This document shows, piece by piece, positions 25,565 to 35,161 of a stretch of DNA of 64,000 nt. Where the stretch lies: assembly GCA_030062745.1 (NCBI GenBank), contig CP099840.1, positions 37,823,101-37,887,100 of the forward strand, written 5' to 3'. The first letter of the stretch is position 1. Each line of letters starts with the position of its first letter. The position numbers and the translations under genes were made by a program. Source of the DNA: Capitulum mitella (Eukaryota > Arthropoda > Thecostraca > Pollicipedomorpha > Pollicipedidae). Under the pieces are notes generated by a model, which was not told where the DNA came from, made no database searches, and was given only the letters and a program-made list of their open reading frames with translations.

Positions 25565-26200
25565 TAATCGCCCCGGAGACGCCGCTATCAGGCGAGGACC
25601 ACGGCATTAACGGTGCCCCGCGCCGCATCTTGCAGCCGGCGCCGGGCTGACCCGCGGCCGACCCCATCGTCTGGCGCCGGCCCCCGGGGCGTCCCGCCGG
25701 AGACCGCCGCCCACCCAGGCGATGTTTGGGCCCGGCGCGGCGCTGACGGCTTCATCTGCGGCGGCGGCGAGAGGCGCCGGCCGCTCTGCGGTGGGCCCGC
25801 CGCGTCCGACCAGTGCCGCCTAATGAGCGCCGGGGGGCGGCTGGCCGGCGGCGGCCCGCTGTTTTTCGGATGCCACCCACCACCTGGCAGGGCATCGGCG
25901 AAGATCGTGCCGCTGCGTCGTTAGCGCGGCCGCCGGCAAACAAAACGGTCCGCCGGAAAAGAGCGCGCGCTCCAGGAAGGTGAGCTCAGCGGCCCGGACT
26001 GTACGGAGACGGCCGGTGGTCGTCGGTGGTTGCGTAACGGGCGAAGAATTTTCCCGCTTCGTCCGATTTCAGGGACCGCCCGCGCGGTTCTGGGTCTTTG
26101 TTTTCGGGCGGAATCAATCCTGCTGCGCCGCGATAGCCCCCGTTTCGATTTCGTATTGGCGCGCAATCGACGGCGGCCGTCGTCTCTCACCGCCATCTCT
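25565..26200. promoter_or_regulatory. CpG-rich island (copy A; copy B 53198-53834)
   Basis: Very CpG-dense, with CGGCGGCGGCG and CCGGCC words; both strands are open. Copy B has one extra base near 53473, which shifts frames. A coding frame would not be expected to tolerate this. Confidence 0.35.
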
Positions 26201-26205
26201 CGAGG

Positions 26206-26575
26206 GAACTGCTGTCTCCTGGGGTAAAGAAGTCTCCTGGGACGGAGACTGTCTCCCGAGACACCTACAGACTCCAGAGACGGTGGAGACTCTCTCCCGA
26301 GGAAGACGACTGTCTCGCTAGGAGGAAAGCTTTCCCACGGGAAGCACTGTCACCTCAGGCCGTAGTTGTCTGTCCAAACGGCGACTGTCTCCCGAGACAG
26401 AGACTGTCTTCAAGGAGACAACTGTCTCCTAAGACGGTGACTGTCTCCCAAGGAAGTGACTGTCTCCCAGGGTACAGACTGTCTCCCAGGGTACAGACTG
26501 TCTCTCAGGGTACAGACTATCTCCCAGGGCACAGACTGTCTTCCAAGGCAGCGACTGTCCTCCGAGGCGGCGACA
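26206..26575 (+). repeat. GACTGTCTCCCAGGGTACA 19-bp array with GTCTC/GAGAC inversions (copy A)
   Basis: The right part (about 26440-26575) is a 19-bp tandem array of GACTGTCTCCCAGGGTACA variants. The left part (26206-26440) is a decayed version in which GTCTC and GAGAC alternate, making many short hairpins such as GTCTCCCGAGAC. Copy B carries one extra unit of about 18 bp. Repeat-derived open frames run on both strands and should be ignored. Confidence 0.85.
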
Positions 26576-27359
26576 ATGCCGGCCGAGCCGCCGCCGAATG
26601 TGAAACGTCAACAGTTCACGCGGCGGCTCCCGCGGCGGAGCGTCGCCGCCGGCGAGGGCCGGGCCCGGTCGGCCGTACCGCCGATGTCCACCGCGGCCGC
26701 CCGAGGCGTGAGAGGGCGTGGGTTGGGCAGGAGCAGCCGCTCCGTGTCTAGGCGAGTGGCGTGACGAGGGGCATTGTGTTTTTACGCCAGTCCAGTTAAC
26801 ATACAAGACTGCTTGGAGATGAAGAAACGTGGGAGGGAAAACTGAGAGCGGAATAGATACGTGGAAAAGAAGTAGTGTAAATAGCGAGAGAGAGTTTGTG
26901 GGGAAACTCGTCATTTATAAAGATGTAAGTATCATAAATGGGAGGGGCAGTCGACAAGATGAACAGGTAGCCTCAGAAATTCACAACGGCCTGTCAGACG
27001 GCAGCGCCGCAGGGCGAGAGAGAGATCGAGACGAAAATAGTGAAGTGAGCAGGGCGGAGGTGGGGGAAACCGTCCAGGAGGCGGCTGTGTCTTCCAGCAG
27101 TGATAAATGGACAGATCTCGAATCTGTCCGGGCGCTGCGGGTACCTGCGGTGCGCCGGGGCATCGCCGACTCTCCCCAAACAGGTGCCAGCACTCACCTC
27201 TGGGTTTTGCCACGGCGACGATGGCCGATGCTCCGGCATGCGAGCGGCGGACTGTTTAGGACTTTTCATGGGGTCTAGACTGCATTCTTCTGGATAGGAG
27301 AAGGAATGCGCCCCTGGGTCTGATTCATAGGGCCCGGTATTTATCTGTAACCTAGCACG
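26576..27359. other. Spacer between two minisatellites, no gene supported
   Basis: A CpG-rich start (to about 26770), then ordinary sequence. A purine-rich stretch with GAGAGAGA words lies near 26883-26895 and 27015-27025. A one-base length difference in G runs (GGGG versus GGGGG near 26898/54554, and the reverse near 27061/54717) changes all reading frames between copies. Confidence 0.45.
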
Positions 27360-28400
27360 GAATGTCTGTGCGCCATACGGCCCATCCAAGGCGGGCCAGG
27401 CTGGGAGCACGGTCCTGCCGCCGGTCCGTACGGTCTCTGGTCCATCGCCGTCCGTCGGACCGCGAGACCTATCACCGCTCCCTCTCGCCGTCCCAGCTCC
27501 CCGCCGGTCCCGGAGAGGACCCACCGCTGGCCGCCGGTCCCGGAGAGGGTCCATCGCCGGCCGCCGGTCCCGGAGAGGACCCACCGCCGGCCGCCGGTCC
27601 CGGAGAGGGTCCATCGCCGGCCGCCGGTCCCGGAGAGGACCCACCGCTGGCCGCCGGTCCCGGAGAGGGTCCATCGCCGGCCGCCGGTCCCGGAGAGGAC
27701 CCACCGCCGGCCGCCGGTCCCGGAGAGGACCCACCGCTGGCCGCCGGTCCCGGAGAGGGCCCACCGCCGGCCGCCGAGCGCTGGCCGTCAGGCCCGAGGC
27801 GCCGCGGTCTCCCGGTCCCGCCGGCCGCCGCCGTCTATTATCAAAGCATCGAAACACGCCGGGACGCCGGCCGCCGCGCGCCGTTTCTCTCCAATCAAGA
27901 TTGCCCGTTTCCATTAGCGCGCCGTCCGTTTTTCGCCGGGCCGGGCGATAAATCGGCCGCTAATGCCGCCATTATTTAGGTTAAAACAATTCCGGGCGAC
28001 GCACCGGCCGCGCGCCGCGGCACCTCCCACTCGGCGCATCCGCGCGCCGCCTCGTAAATCCATTTGCCGGCCGTTCGGCACTTGCACTCGCGGAAGTCGG
28101 CTGGTAATGACGGCACGCGCGGCCGGCCGCTGCCGTCTGGTGCGTCCGCTGTCTGCGGGCGCTCCGTGCATGGCTCTTTGTATGCCGGCCGTTGCGGCGC
28201 TGATACAAGCGGCCTCGGACTCGGCACCGGCGGCACGGGCGACACGGGACGGCCCTTCGAGGCGTCCCGAGACGTCCCGGGACAGCGGAGACTCGGCCGG
28301 GAGGGTCTCGGAAGAGGCCGGCCGAGCCGCAGGGTTGACGCCGCCGGCTCGGAGGTGCGACGCGGGCGCCGTACTGCGCAGTCGGCAGGCGTGCGGCCTG
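27360..28400. promoter_or_regulatory. Long CpG-rich region (copy A; copy B 55016-56056)
   Basis: The most CpG-rich kilobase of the block. It includes the 30-bp minisatellite and, at 27945-27985, a segment with TAAT/ATTA cores in GC-rich surroundings (GATAAATCGG, GCTAATGCCGCCATTATTT). Five or more overlapping open frames lie on both strands across it, and none has a recognisable domain. Confidence 0.35.
27501..27770 (+). repeat. 30-bp minisatellite, nine units (copy A)
   Basis: Nine head-to-tail units of CCGCCGGTCCCGGAGAG plus a variable 13-bp tail. Tails fall into types: A GACCCACCGCTGG, B GGTCCATCGCCGG, C GACCCACCGCCGG, D GGCCCACCGCCGG. The order in copy A is A B C B A B C A D. Because 30 is divisible by three, both strands stay open: a forward ATG frame 27362-27979 with a PAAGPGEDPP-type repeat and a minus ATG frame 27914-26994 with a RRPAVGPLRD-type repeat. 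I regard both as products of the repeat. Confidence 0.95.
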
Positions 28401-28542
28401 ATTTGCAAGGGAGATGATGGGTGGGCATTTCGCTCGGGTCGGAGTCGCGGAAATGACAATGGGTAAACCGTGTATCTGCGGCAAGATTACTGCGGCGCGC
28501 GGAAAAACGCGAGCCTGTCTTTGTGACTTGGGTAGGATTCGT

Positions 28543-28560
28543 AGCGCTTACGTAAGCGCT
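28543..28560. promoter_or_regulatory. 18-bp perfect palindrome AGCGCTTACGTAAGCGCT (copy A)
   Basis: An exact inverted repeat centred on TTACGTAA, which is the consensus bound by PAR-type bZIP factors, flanked by AGCGC/GCGCT. It is unchanged in copy B. It may be a transcription-factor site, but no gene is adjacent. Confidence 0.5.
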
Positions 28561-28859
28561 TACAGAAGGCCAAAATTGAGGAAAAGAAACCTTCTGAGGG
28601 GCCTGAATTCAAGCGTTTGATCTCGATGTAGATTGACAGTGTCACGCTACCTGGCATGGTCCTAGCTCAAAATAGACGGCACAGTCATACATTACCAGCC
28701 ATGAAAAAGTCATCGCATGTAAATGTTTTATTCATGGAGGTTCAAACCAGCCTGCCAGCTGCAGAATCGAAGCAAACCTTCCGCGCTCCAGCGCAGATCT
28801 GGCGGGTCCACCTAGCGCCAGAAGCCGCTGCATACATTTCGCGTGTTCTGCACGGCGTC

Positions 28860-29330
28860 TGACTCAGGCGGCGCGGGAGAAATTGGGCCTCCCGAGGCCA
28901 GAGCACGTCCGATTGGACATGAACACCGCCCCCCGACCGCCACTGCCGTTCATCTCGCCGACGGTCGGCGGCCGTGGCCGTGCGGGGCCTCCAGACGCGG
29001 CACAGAGCCGTCTCCTGAGCCATGCCTCGCGGCAGGCGGCAGCCATCGGACGCCGATCGGCCGCCCAAGGATGCAGAGCTCGGTTTACAGCCCGCGGCCG
29101 ATTGCTCTGTTGAACCGCGTGACGGCCGGCAGCCGCGGACCTTGTGCAGTGTGACGTCACGAGCCGATCTGCCGCCGGCAGACGCTGTTTGTTTTCGCCT
29201 GGGTGTTGATTGGAGCGGCGTTAGCAGGAAGGGTGATTATCGCCCGAGGGCTCCCGATCAGAGCGGGGAAAGCGGGCGTTGTTCTGAAATCAGCCCGGGG
29301 AGAGCATTTTTTATCGTCCCCGTCTGCTAC
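28860..29330. promoter_or_regulatory. CpG-rich island (copy A; copy B 56516-56986)
   Basis: CpG-dense, with GACGGTCGGCGGCCG-type words and a TGACGTCA cyclic-AMP-response-type octamer at about 29152-29159. Both strands are open with no recognisable product. Confidence 0.35.
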
Positions 29331-30030
29331 CGAGGCGGAGGTCTCAGACCAAAGGAGCAGGAGCCGGAAAAGGACGACAGCCACGACCACTTAATTTTTC
29401 TTCTGCTTGTTATGCATGAGCTTTTGGCGTTTCAGGGAAAACATCTGAACTATTTCAAAATCTGCTGTTGGCCCCTTCCCATTTTTCTCAACGTCCCCAT
29501 GTCATGGTCCAGACCTGAGCTAAGTCTGTCGCGAAGGGAATGGGGAGGCTGGGGTGAGGCTGGTCTGTGGCGGGGGGAGGGGGCTGAGCTGATGTTGATC
29601 TGTCGCGGGGGGAGGCGACCCCTGCAGTGTACCGAAGGAGACTGGCAAAACTAATGGTGGTGCAGAGTCGACAGGTGCTCCGACGTCGACTCGGTATTGC
29701 ATCAGCGGATTGTTTGGAGAGACAACACTCGTCGCACCGAACGGAAGTTCGGGCGTGCAACGTGGTCGTTTTCATTCAGGCAGCTGTGCTGAACGGAGAT
29801 TTGGTGATGAAGAGAAATGGCCATGGAAAAGGAGTGGGTTGGATTCTATATAACGCTGGTTGATGTACTCGAGGAGGTCAACCATATTCTCTGATGTGTT
29901 AATTCAGCATTGTATAGCGAACAGTTTTTCGATTTTACGACGGTGCATCGGCATCGTGCTTGGAGTTACTTACACCTCACAGAATATCTTTTTTGCGATG
30001 TTAAGTCGGCCATGACAGTCCATGACATGA
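29331..30030. other. Spacer, nothing recognised
   Basis: Ordinary sequence with a G-rich run near 29571-29615; no supported gene. Confidence 0.5.
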
Positions 30031-30051
30031 CATCCTACGTCCCGTAGGATG
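30031..30051. other. Short perfect hairpin (copy A; copy B 57687-57707)
   Basis: Nine-base arms CATCCTACG and CGTAGGATG separated by three bases. It is preceded by three GACA/CATGACA repeats. There is no U-rich tail, so I do not call it a terminator or RNA gene. Confidence 0.6.
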
Positions 30052-30303
30052 CATCCCGCGCAAGCAAGAGTTGCGAGTATTGTCTGAATGAGATGCACTA
30101 ACTCGATAACTTAAAACCAGATGTGTTCAATATTCATCTAATTTTTATCTAATCTACTTGGCTCTAACGCACAGAGTTACCAGGCTTGTGCCCGATTCTG
30201 AATCGAATCAAATAAACACTGAGAGTTCAGGAGTTTAGCTCTTTTGTCGTGAATTGACATCCGAATCGACTCAGTTAAAACCTGCAGTGAATCAGAATTA
30301 AAA

Positions 30304-30344
30304 TTATATATATATATATACCATTTATATAGGTATATATCATA

Positions 30345-30397
<53 letters not shown>
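30304..30397. repeat. (TA)n microsatellite with inverted ATACCATTTATAT arms (copy A)
   Basis: Two TA runs separated by a segment with ATACCATTTATATAGG; the right edge reads ATATAAATGGTAT, its reverse complement, so the locus can fold back. The flanks are rich in GAATC words (30190-30300 and 30465-30515). Confidence 0.9.
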
Positions 30398-30400
<3 letters not shown>

Positions 30401-30604
30401 GGTATCCAAATGGCTCTGAACCGAACCAAAACTGCGCCGACCCCCTTATGATTCTTAGTCCAAATTGAATCGATTTACTTTTTAACAACTGCACTGAATC
30501 TGAATCAGAATCGATTCCCTTCTCTGGCAGTATGAAACTTGAAACTTGAAACAATCCGGTTCAGGTGACTCAGGCGCAAGTCCGATAGTTACACGCAGGA
30601 CTGG

Positions 30605-30790
30605 AAGCCTTTTCCTCTCTCTCCCTCTCCCCATGTCATTAATGTCTTCTGTCTGTCTGTCTATCTGTCTGTCTGTCCCTCTCTCCCCTTCCTCCTTCTC
30701 TCTTTGTTACCCTCTTTCTCTGCTGTTTCTCTCTCGGGGCTTCCTTCTGTCTCTTTTCTTCATCTCTGTCTTCAGTCTCCGGTCGTTCGA
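30605..30790 (+). repeat. CT-rich tract with (CTGT)n (copy A; copy B 58265-58450)
   Basis: Polypyrimidine sequence of CTCTC and TTCTC words with an imperfect CTGT run at about 30650-30677. Forward frames here translate to Ser/Leu-rich segments that mimic membrane spans but come from the simple sequence. Confidence 0.9.
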
Positions 30791-31339
30791 CGGGTGACTT
30801 GCAGTCTGCGCTGCACGCCACGGCACGCCTTTTACTATCGCCCTCAAGGGCTGATGAAAATGAGAAGATACCATCCTCCTTCAGGAGACGGAGGCAGAGA
30901 GGGAGGAGCTTTCCGGTCGAAGTTCGTGACGTCTAGACTCTATCGGGCACATCTCGAGTCATCTCGTGATTGTCTTGCCGCCATCTCGCGGCGTGCACAG
31001 GTTGCACATTGTGCAAACCGTGCACAGGCTCCTGGTACCGCCGTTAAAGTGCCGCTAAGTGAGGCCTGTCGCCTGCAATTCGGTGGTCGTTGAGAAACAA
31101 CTGGCAATTAATCGCAAAGCAAGAAAGTTACATTAACCAAAGTGACAATGATGACACATCGAGGTAGAAATAATAGCTGGGAATATTCCGATTCTATGTC
31201 CAAAAACGCGCAGAATGTTTCGTTTATGCCAAATTCGTTGAAATGTCCTAGCAATGTGTTTTAAACATCTGCTAGCCCAAATCCCGCAGTGACCGCCGCA
31301 TTCAAACCCTGATACCTTAGAAAGTTAAGGCCCGACGGA

Positions 31340-31357
31340 ATAATAATAATAATAATA
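31340..31357 (+). repeat. (TAA)n microsatellite (copy A; copy B 59000-59017)
   Basis: About six TAA units, the same length in both copies. Confidence 0.85.
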
Positions 31358-33119
31358 CTTTAGAGCTCCTAATCATTTTTGGAAAGATACTGTGACTTCC
31401 AGAAAGTCGTTCAAAAGATATGGAAAAAACTGGCTGAGGGGGCAAAATGGCCACACATGACGGGCGGGGGTTAAGGTGCGTGATTTCCTCTCACTAGGCT
31501 CGCCCCAGTTTTCATTACGTCTTACTAATTCGAGGGTCACGATGCTAGAGTAATCCAACTACAAGTGTTACAGAGATGAAACATGTCTTTTTTAGCACAT
31601 GGCAACACGCATTGCTGGTTAATATCAGCGTGTTTTCCTACATGCCTCACGCCAGAGAACGACCGGAATTCCAGTTCCAAGCATTACATCCTGGTAGGAA
31701 TGTTTAGGTTTATTAATTATGAAGAAATACAATGTCGTACTTCCAAATGCAGAGGAAACTGGGAGATGCAACACATTCCATACATCACACGAGATGTAGT
31801 AAAGTGACGGTGCACCTCAGATATGCTTTCCAAACTTCCTGCCATTTGTGAGGGCAATGTTTAACTCGTCTCGGCTAGGCACTAAGACGTACATGTCCGT
31901 ACGTGTTAGCAAACTTACATCCAGACGCGTGTGCAGCCCTGGGGAGGGAGGGGAGACTTGAGGCATGCCTGGACCTCGCCGCTCGCACGCTCCACTTAGC
32001 CGCGCACCGCTTAATCGATTTTTCAATCGTCTGATAATGAACGGATCCCCTGGGTGATCTGTAATCATGGCGGGTGTTTGCGAGCCCATTCGGCCATCGA
32101 TCGCGGCCGTATACTCTGCGTCGGTGTCAATTTCATTACCGCGGCCGGAGGCGACCGTTTCCCAACGACATCCCGGCGTCGCTTACGAGATAAGTATTAG
32201 CCCATTTTGATTATATTTATTCAGGAATACCCCATAAATCTTCAACCTAATTATACACGTGAACGGATGCCAAACGGCAAGGTCGGGTAATTTATGCTTA
32301 AAACTATCGTAAGTGATTGGGCCTTAATAGACAGACAAGGTGAGGCAGGCTTTTTCAAGGCCTGGACGTTGCACATAAAGAACGATGAAACCAGACTGAA
32401 TAGGACGCGGGAGGTCTGCAACGAATATATCACAGATCCGTCACTTTCAGAACGTTAGGGCGGCAGATCACGTTCAATAGAGCCTCTGTTGAATAGCGCG
32501 CGCTGCTATTGGATTACAACTTGGATCGCGCCTCTGGGATAGCGCACACCACCCGTGCAACGTGATAGATAGCCCTCGGAAAGTTAAGGAGTGGTAATGG
32601 GGACTCAGGCCTCTCGCATTTTCTGTTGTGCATGGAATGAAAACATAAAATGGGGACGCATTTTGTGCCAGTGAGGAGTTTGACGACGTTGTGTACCAGG
32701 ACCTTGTTATTATTCTTGTCTATAATTTTGATCCGAATGATTTGCTGGGGTGATGTCAGGGATTGAAGCCCGTGTTAAGCAAAGCTAACTACCTAGACTC
32801 AGATTCTTACACGCGATCGCGCAGTTCCAAGAAAATACCGATTTATGACCAAAGTTTAACGTGCCGTGAAGGATGCCACACGACCGTGTGGTACGGTACG
32901 CACCATGGCCCTCTGCTGGCCTGTTGCCAGCCGACTTGTGGGCCAACAACGAGCGCCACACCAACTCGAATCTATCTTGCCAGGATGGAGCGCTCAATAC
33001 CAGATGAGCTACCAATCACGGTAAACTTCTATCATTTTCGGGGAAAAAATTCGTGTTCTTCCGCATCCTTTCAAGCTCGTGCAATGATGAACGGGCGTTA
33101 AATTACGTTTTACGGCCTG
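31358..33119. other. Spacer with low divergence between copies, no gene supported
   Basis: No recognisable coding sequence. From about 31830 to 33964 only about five substitutions are seen against copy B. At 32759-32800 a motif resembling a tRNA B box in reverse complement (GGGATTGAAGCCC) lies close to a TAGTTAGC-like A-box word, but the spacing is too short for a tRNA. Confidence 0.45.
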
Positions 33120-33440
33120 CTTAGCATAACCTGGCCGCGGAGATTGTGAGTCGTCAGCGCGGCAGTGAACAGTGAAAGCCGAGCCGGCAGCTCAGACTTT
33201 ACGGTCCGTTTACTGTCGTGCACTTCCCTGTTCACAGCGGTCGGCCCTGAACGCCGGCCGGCCGGTTTCCTGCAAGACGGAGATGATCCGGCCGGTGTCT
33301 AGAGTGCCGTGGTGGCTGCCGGGCCTCCTGGCCGCCGTGGCCGGAACAGGGTTTTTTTTGCCCGAAACGAGCCGTTGTTTCGAGGACGTGGAACTCGGAA
33401 CGTGGACTCTTTTGCCTGGAGTGTCTGAACCGCGCGGTCG
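33120..33440. promoter_or_regulatory. CpG-rich stretch inside the identical tract (copy A; copy B 60780-61100)
   Basis: Moderately CpG-rich with GGCCGGCCGG near 33258. A forward frame 33172-33462 opens at GTG and contains a hydrophobic run (WWLPGLLAAVAGTGFFL), but has no ATG at its start and no domain. The tract 32681-33964 is identical between copies, so it gives no test of coding constraint. Confidence 0.25.
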
Positions 33441-34837
33441 TGTCCGATGCTTCGAATTATGACTCTGTGCGTATGCCATTGGGACTTTAGGGCTCTCCGA
33501 CTACTAGCTCATATGGCGCCCACTCGAACTGCAGCTTTGTGTCTGGTGTGTCTGCGATGTGCTGCAGTATGTGTCTGGAGCATGTGGCTGCTGCTGTGTA
33601 GAAACTTTTCGGTGTCCGACGTGTCTAGAAATGTGTCCGCGTCTTTGATTTCCCGTCGTAATGTGGCGTCGCCTGTCTGCGACACACTACTGTGCGTCTG
33701 GTGTGCCTGGAACGCTGCGCTATGGCCAACGGAGGGGCATAAAGCAATCCAGTAGCGCCGATTATGATCTTGACCGAGTTTAACTGCTCACCTTCGGGCT
33801 GCGTAGCTGCGTCCGGTCATGGAATATCGCAATAAACCGGAACGAGATGCACGCTTCAATTAAGGCCAAATTAACGACTGGTCAGTCTGGCCAAGACCGT
33901 GCCAATTAAGAGCTTAGCAAGGTTTACGTGCCCTCAGGATGAAAGGAGCATATTGCCTCAGACACCTGACCTACATTACAGACATTAACCATAGTTAAAG
34001 AGGAACTTCAGCTAGAAGTCATAAATATTCCAGAATTCCTGGTGATCAAGATAACGCTTCTTATTTTGCAGCAGTAGCATTAAAATTTCACTGCCCTTTG
34101 TCTTGGTTTCCCACACGTACGCGCCACTCTCTGTTTCTGTTCTTTTCAGTACTATCTGGAGAATAACCGTCACAAAAGTGTCCATTAGAAAGCCAATACT
34201 CCACCTGGTAGACATCCTTCACCTGGCATCACAGCCCCGATCTACCCTTCACCGTAGACAACCGGTGTAAGAGGTGCCATGTATGCTGCCTGTAACAGGT
34301 ATGCAGAGTGCCACTCAATTAAGGTGTCACACACGAGTTACTAGGCAAATACATCACGTCAGTAACTGGCTGGCGAGCGGGTCTTATCGGACGCGGAATG
34401 GCACCGGTCTGGCCTGCCTTCAGGGCGGCCAGAAGTCCTGAGCAGTGTCCTCGGAGACACACGCCGGCTGGGTCTTCGCAGACGTCCTCAGAAGCTGCGT
34501 CTTCTGGCGCGAACTCGGCGTCACGGAGAGTTTCTGGAGAGAGGATCTCCCGAATGTTCAGCACAGGCTACTGACAGGAGATCCTGCGAATCTATGGCCG
34601 GCTTCTCGCCAGGGTCGGAACTGGATCTCCGAAAAAGGGTTTTGTAAACCCACATTCCACCACGACCCGGAAGGCTGGGTGTGCACTGGTCTGGGAACTG
34701 CCGCTCTCCCTGGCCGTGTGGAAGGTGTTCCCCAGAAGACTACCCGGCTCTCCTTTCATCGTCTATCAGAGCGTCCTCAGCATATTACCCGAATCCCCTA
34801 TGGAGGGATTTCCAGAACAGAACTCCCGGCTCCCTCT
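33441..34837. other. Spacer before the 45-bp repeat, no gene supported
   Basis: Open frames are present but without domains. The frame 34445-35071 that runs into the 45-bp repeat opens at GTG and has no ATG before the repeat. Confidence 0.45.
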
Positions 34838-35045
34838 GGACCGTGTGGAGGAAGTTCCTCAGCAGACCGCCCGGCTCCGTCTGGACCGTGTGGATTAGTT
34901 GACTCAGCAGGCCGCCCGGCTCCGTCTGGACCGTGTGGAGCAGTTGACTCAGCAGGCCGCCCGGCTCCGTCTGGACCGTGTGGATTAGTTGACTCAGCAG
35001 GCCGCCCGGCTCCGTCTGGACCGTGTGGAGCAGTTGACTCAGCAC
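34838..35045 (+). repeat. 45-bp minisatellite, about 4.5 units (copy A)
   Basis: The word GACCGTGTGGA recurs at about 34838, 34883, 34928, 34973 and 35018. Each is followed by (G/T)(A/T)(G/T)(C/T)AGTTGACTCAGCAG and GCCGCCCGGCTCCGTCTG. Two unit types alternate: one with GGATTAGTTGACTC and one with GGAGCAGTTGACTC. A degenerate precursor lies at about 34705-34790. The unit length is divisible by three, so several frames stay open on both strands. Confidence 0.9.
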
Positions 35046-35147
35046 CAGCAGACCGTCGGTTCCCCGTCTGACTGCGAGCGTCGCCGCGGCCATGAATCTG
35101 TCGGCCGTGGGCCATGAACGAAGCGCGACTGGTGGAGGAAGGTTGCA

Positions 35148-35161
35148 GGGGGGGGGGGGGG
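35148..35161 (+). repeat. G14 homopolymer (copy A; copy B 62853-62866)
   Basis: Fourteen consecutive G in both copies, about 100 bp after the 45-bp array. Confidence 0.9.

Noticed and set aside
30546..30797. Leu/Ser-rich frame resembling a membrane protein
   Set aside because: It arises from the CT-rich simple sequence and (CTGT)n; no ordinary coding sequence surrounds it.
32759..32800. tRNA-like B-box and A-box words in reverse orientation
   Set aside because: The boxes are only about 15 bases apart, too close for a tRNA, and no cloverleaf can be drawn.
33172..33755. Two forward frames with hydrophobic runs in the tract identical between copies
   Set aside because: The first opens at GTG, neither has a known domain, and identity between copies gives no information about codon constraint.
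34445..35071. 208-codon forward frame (223 codons in copy B) running into the 45-bp repeat
   Set aside because: It opens at GTG with no ATG before the repeat, has no recognisable domain, and the opposite strand is equally open. The length is maintained by a repeat unit divisible by three.
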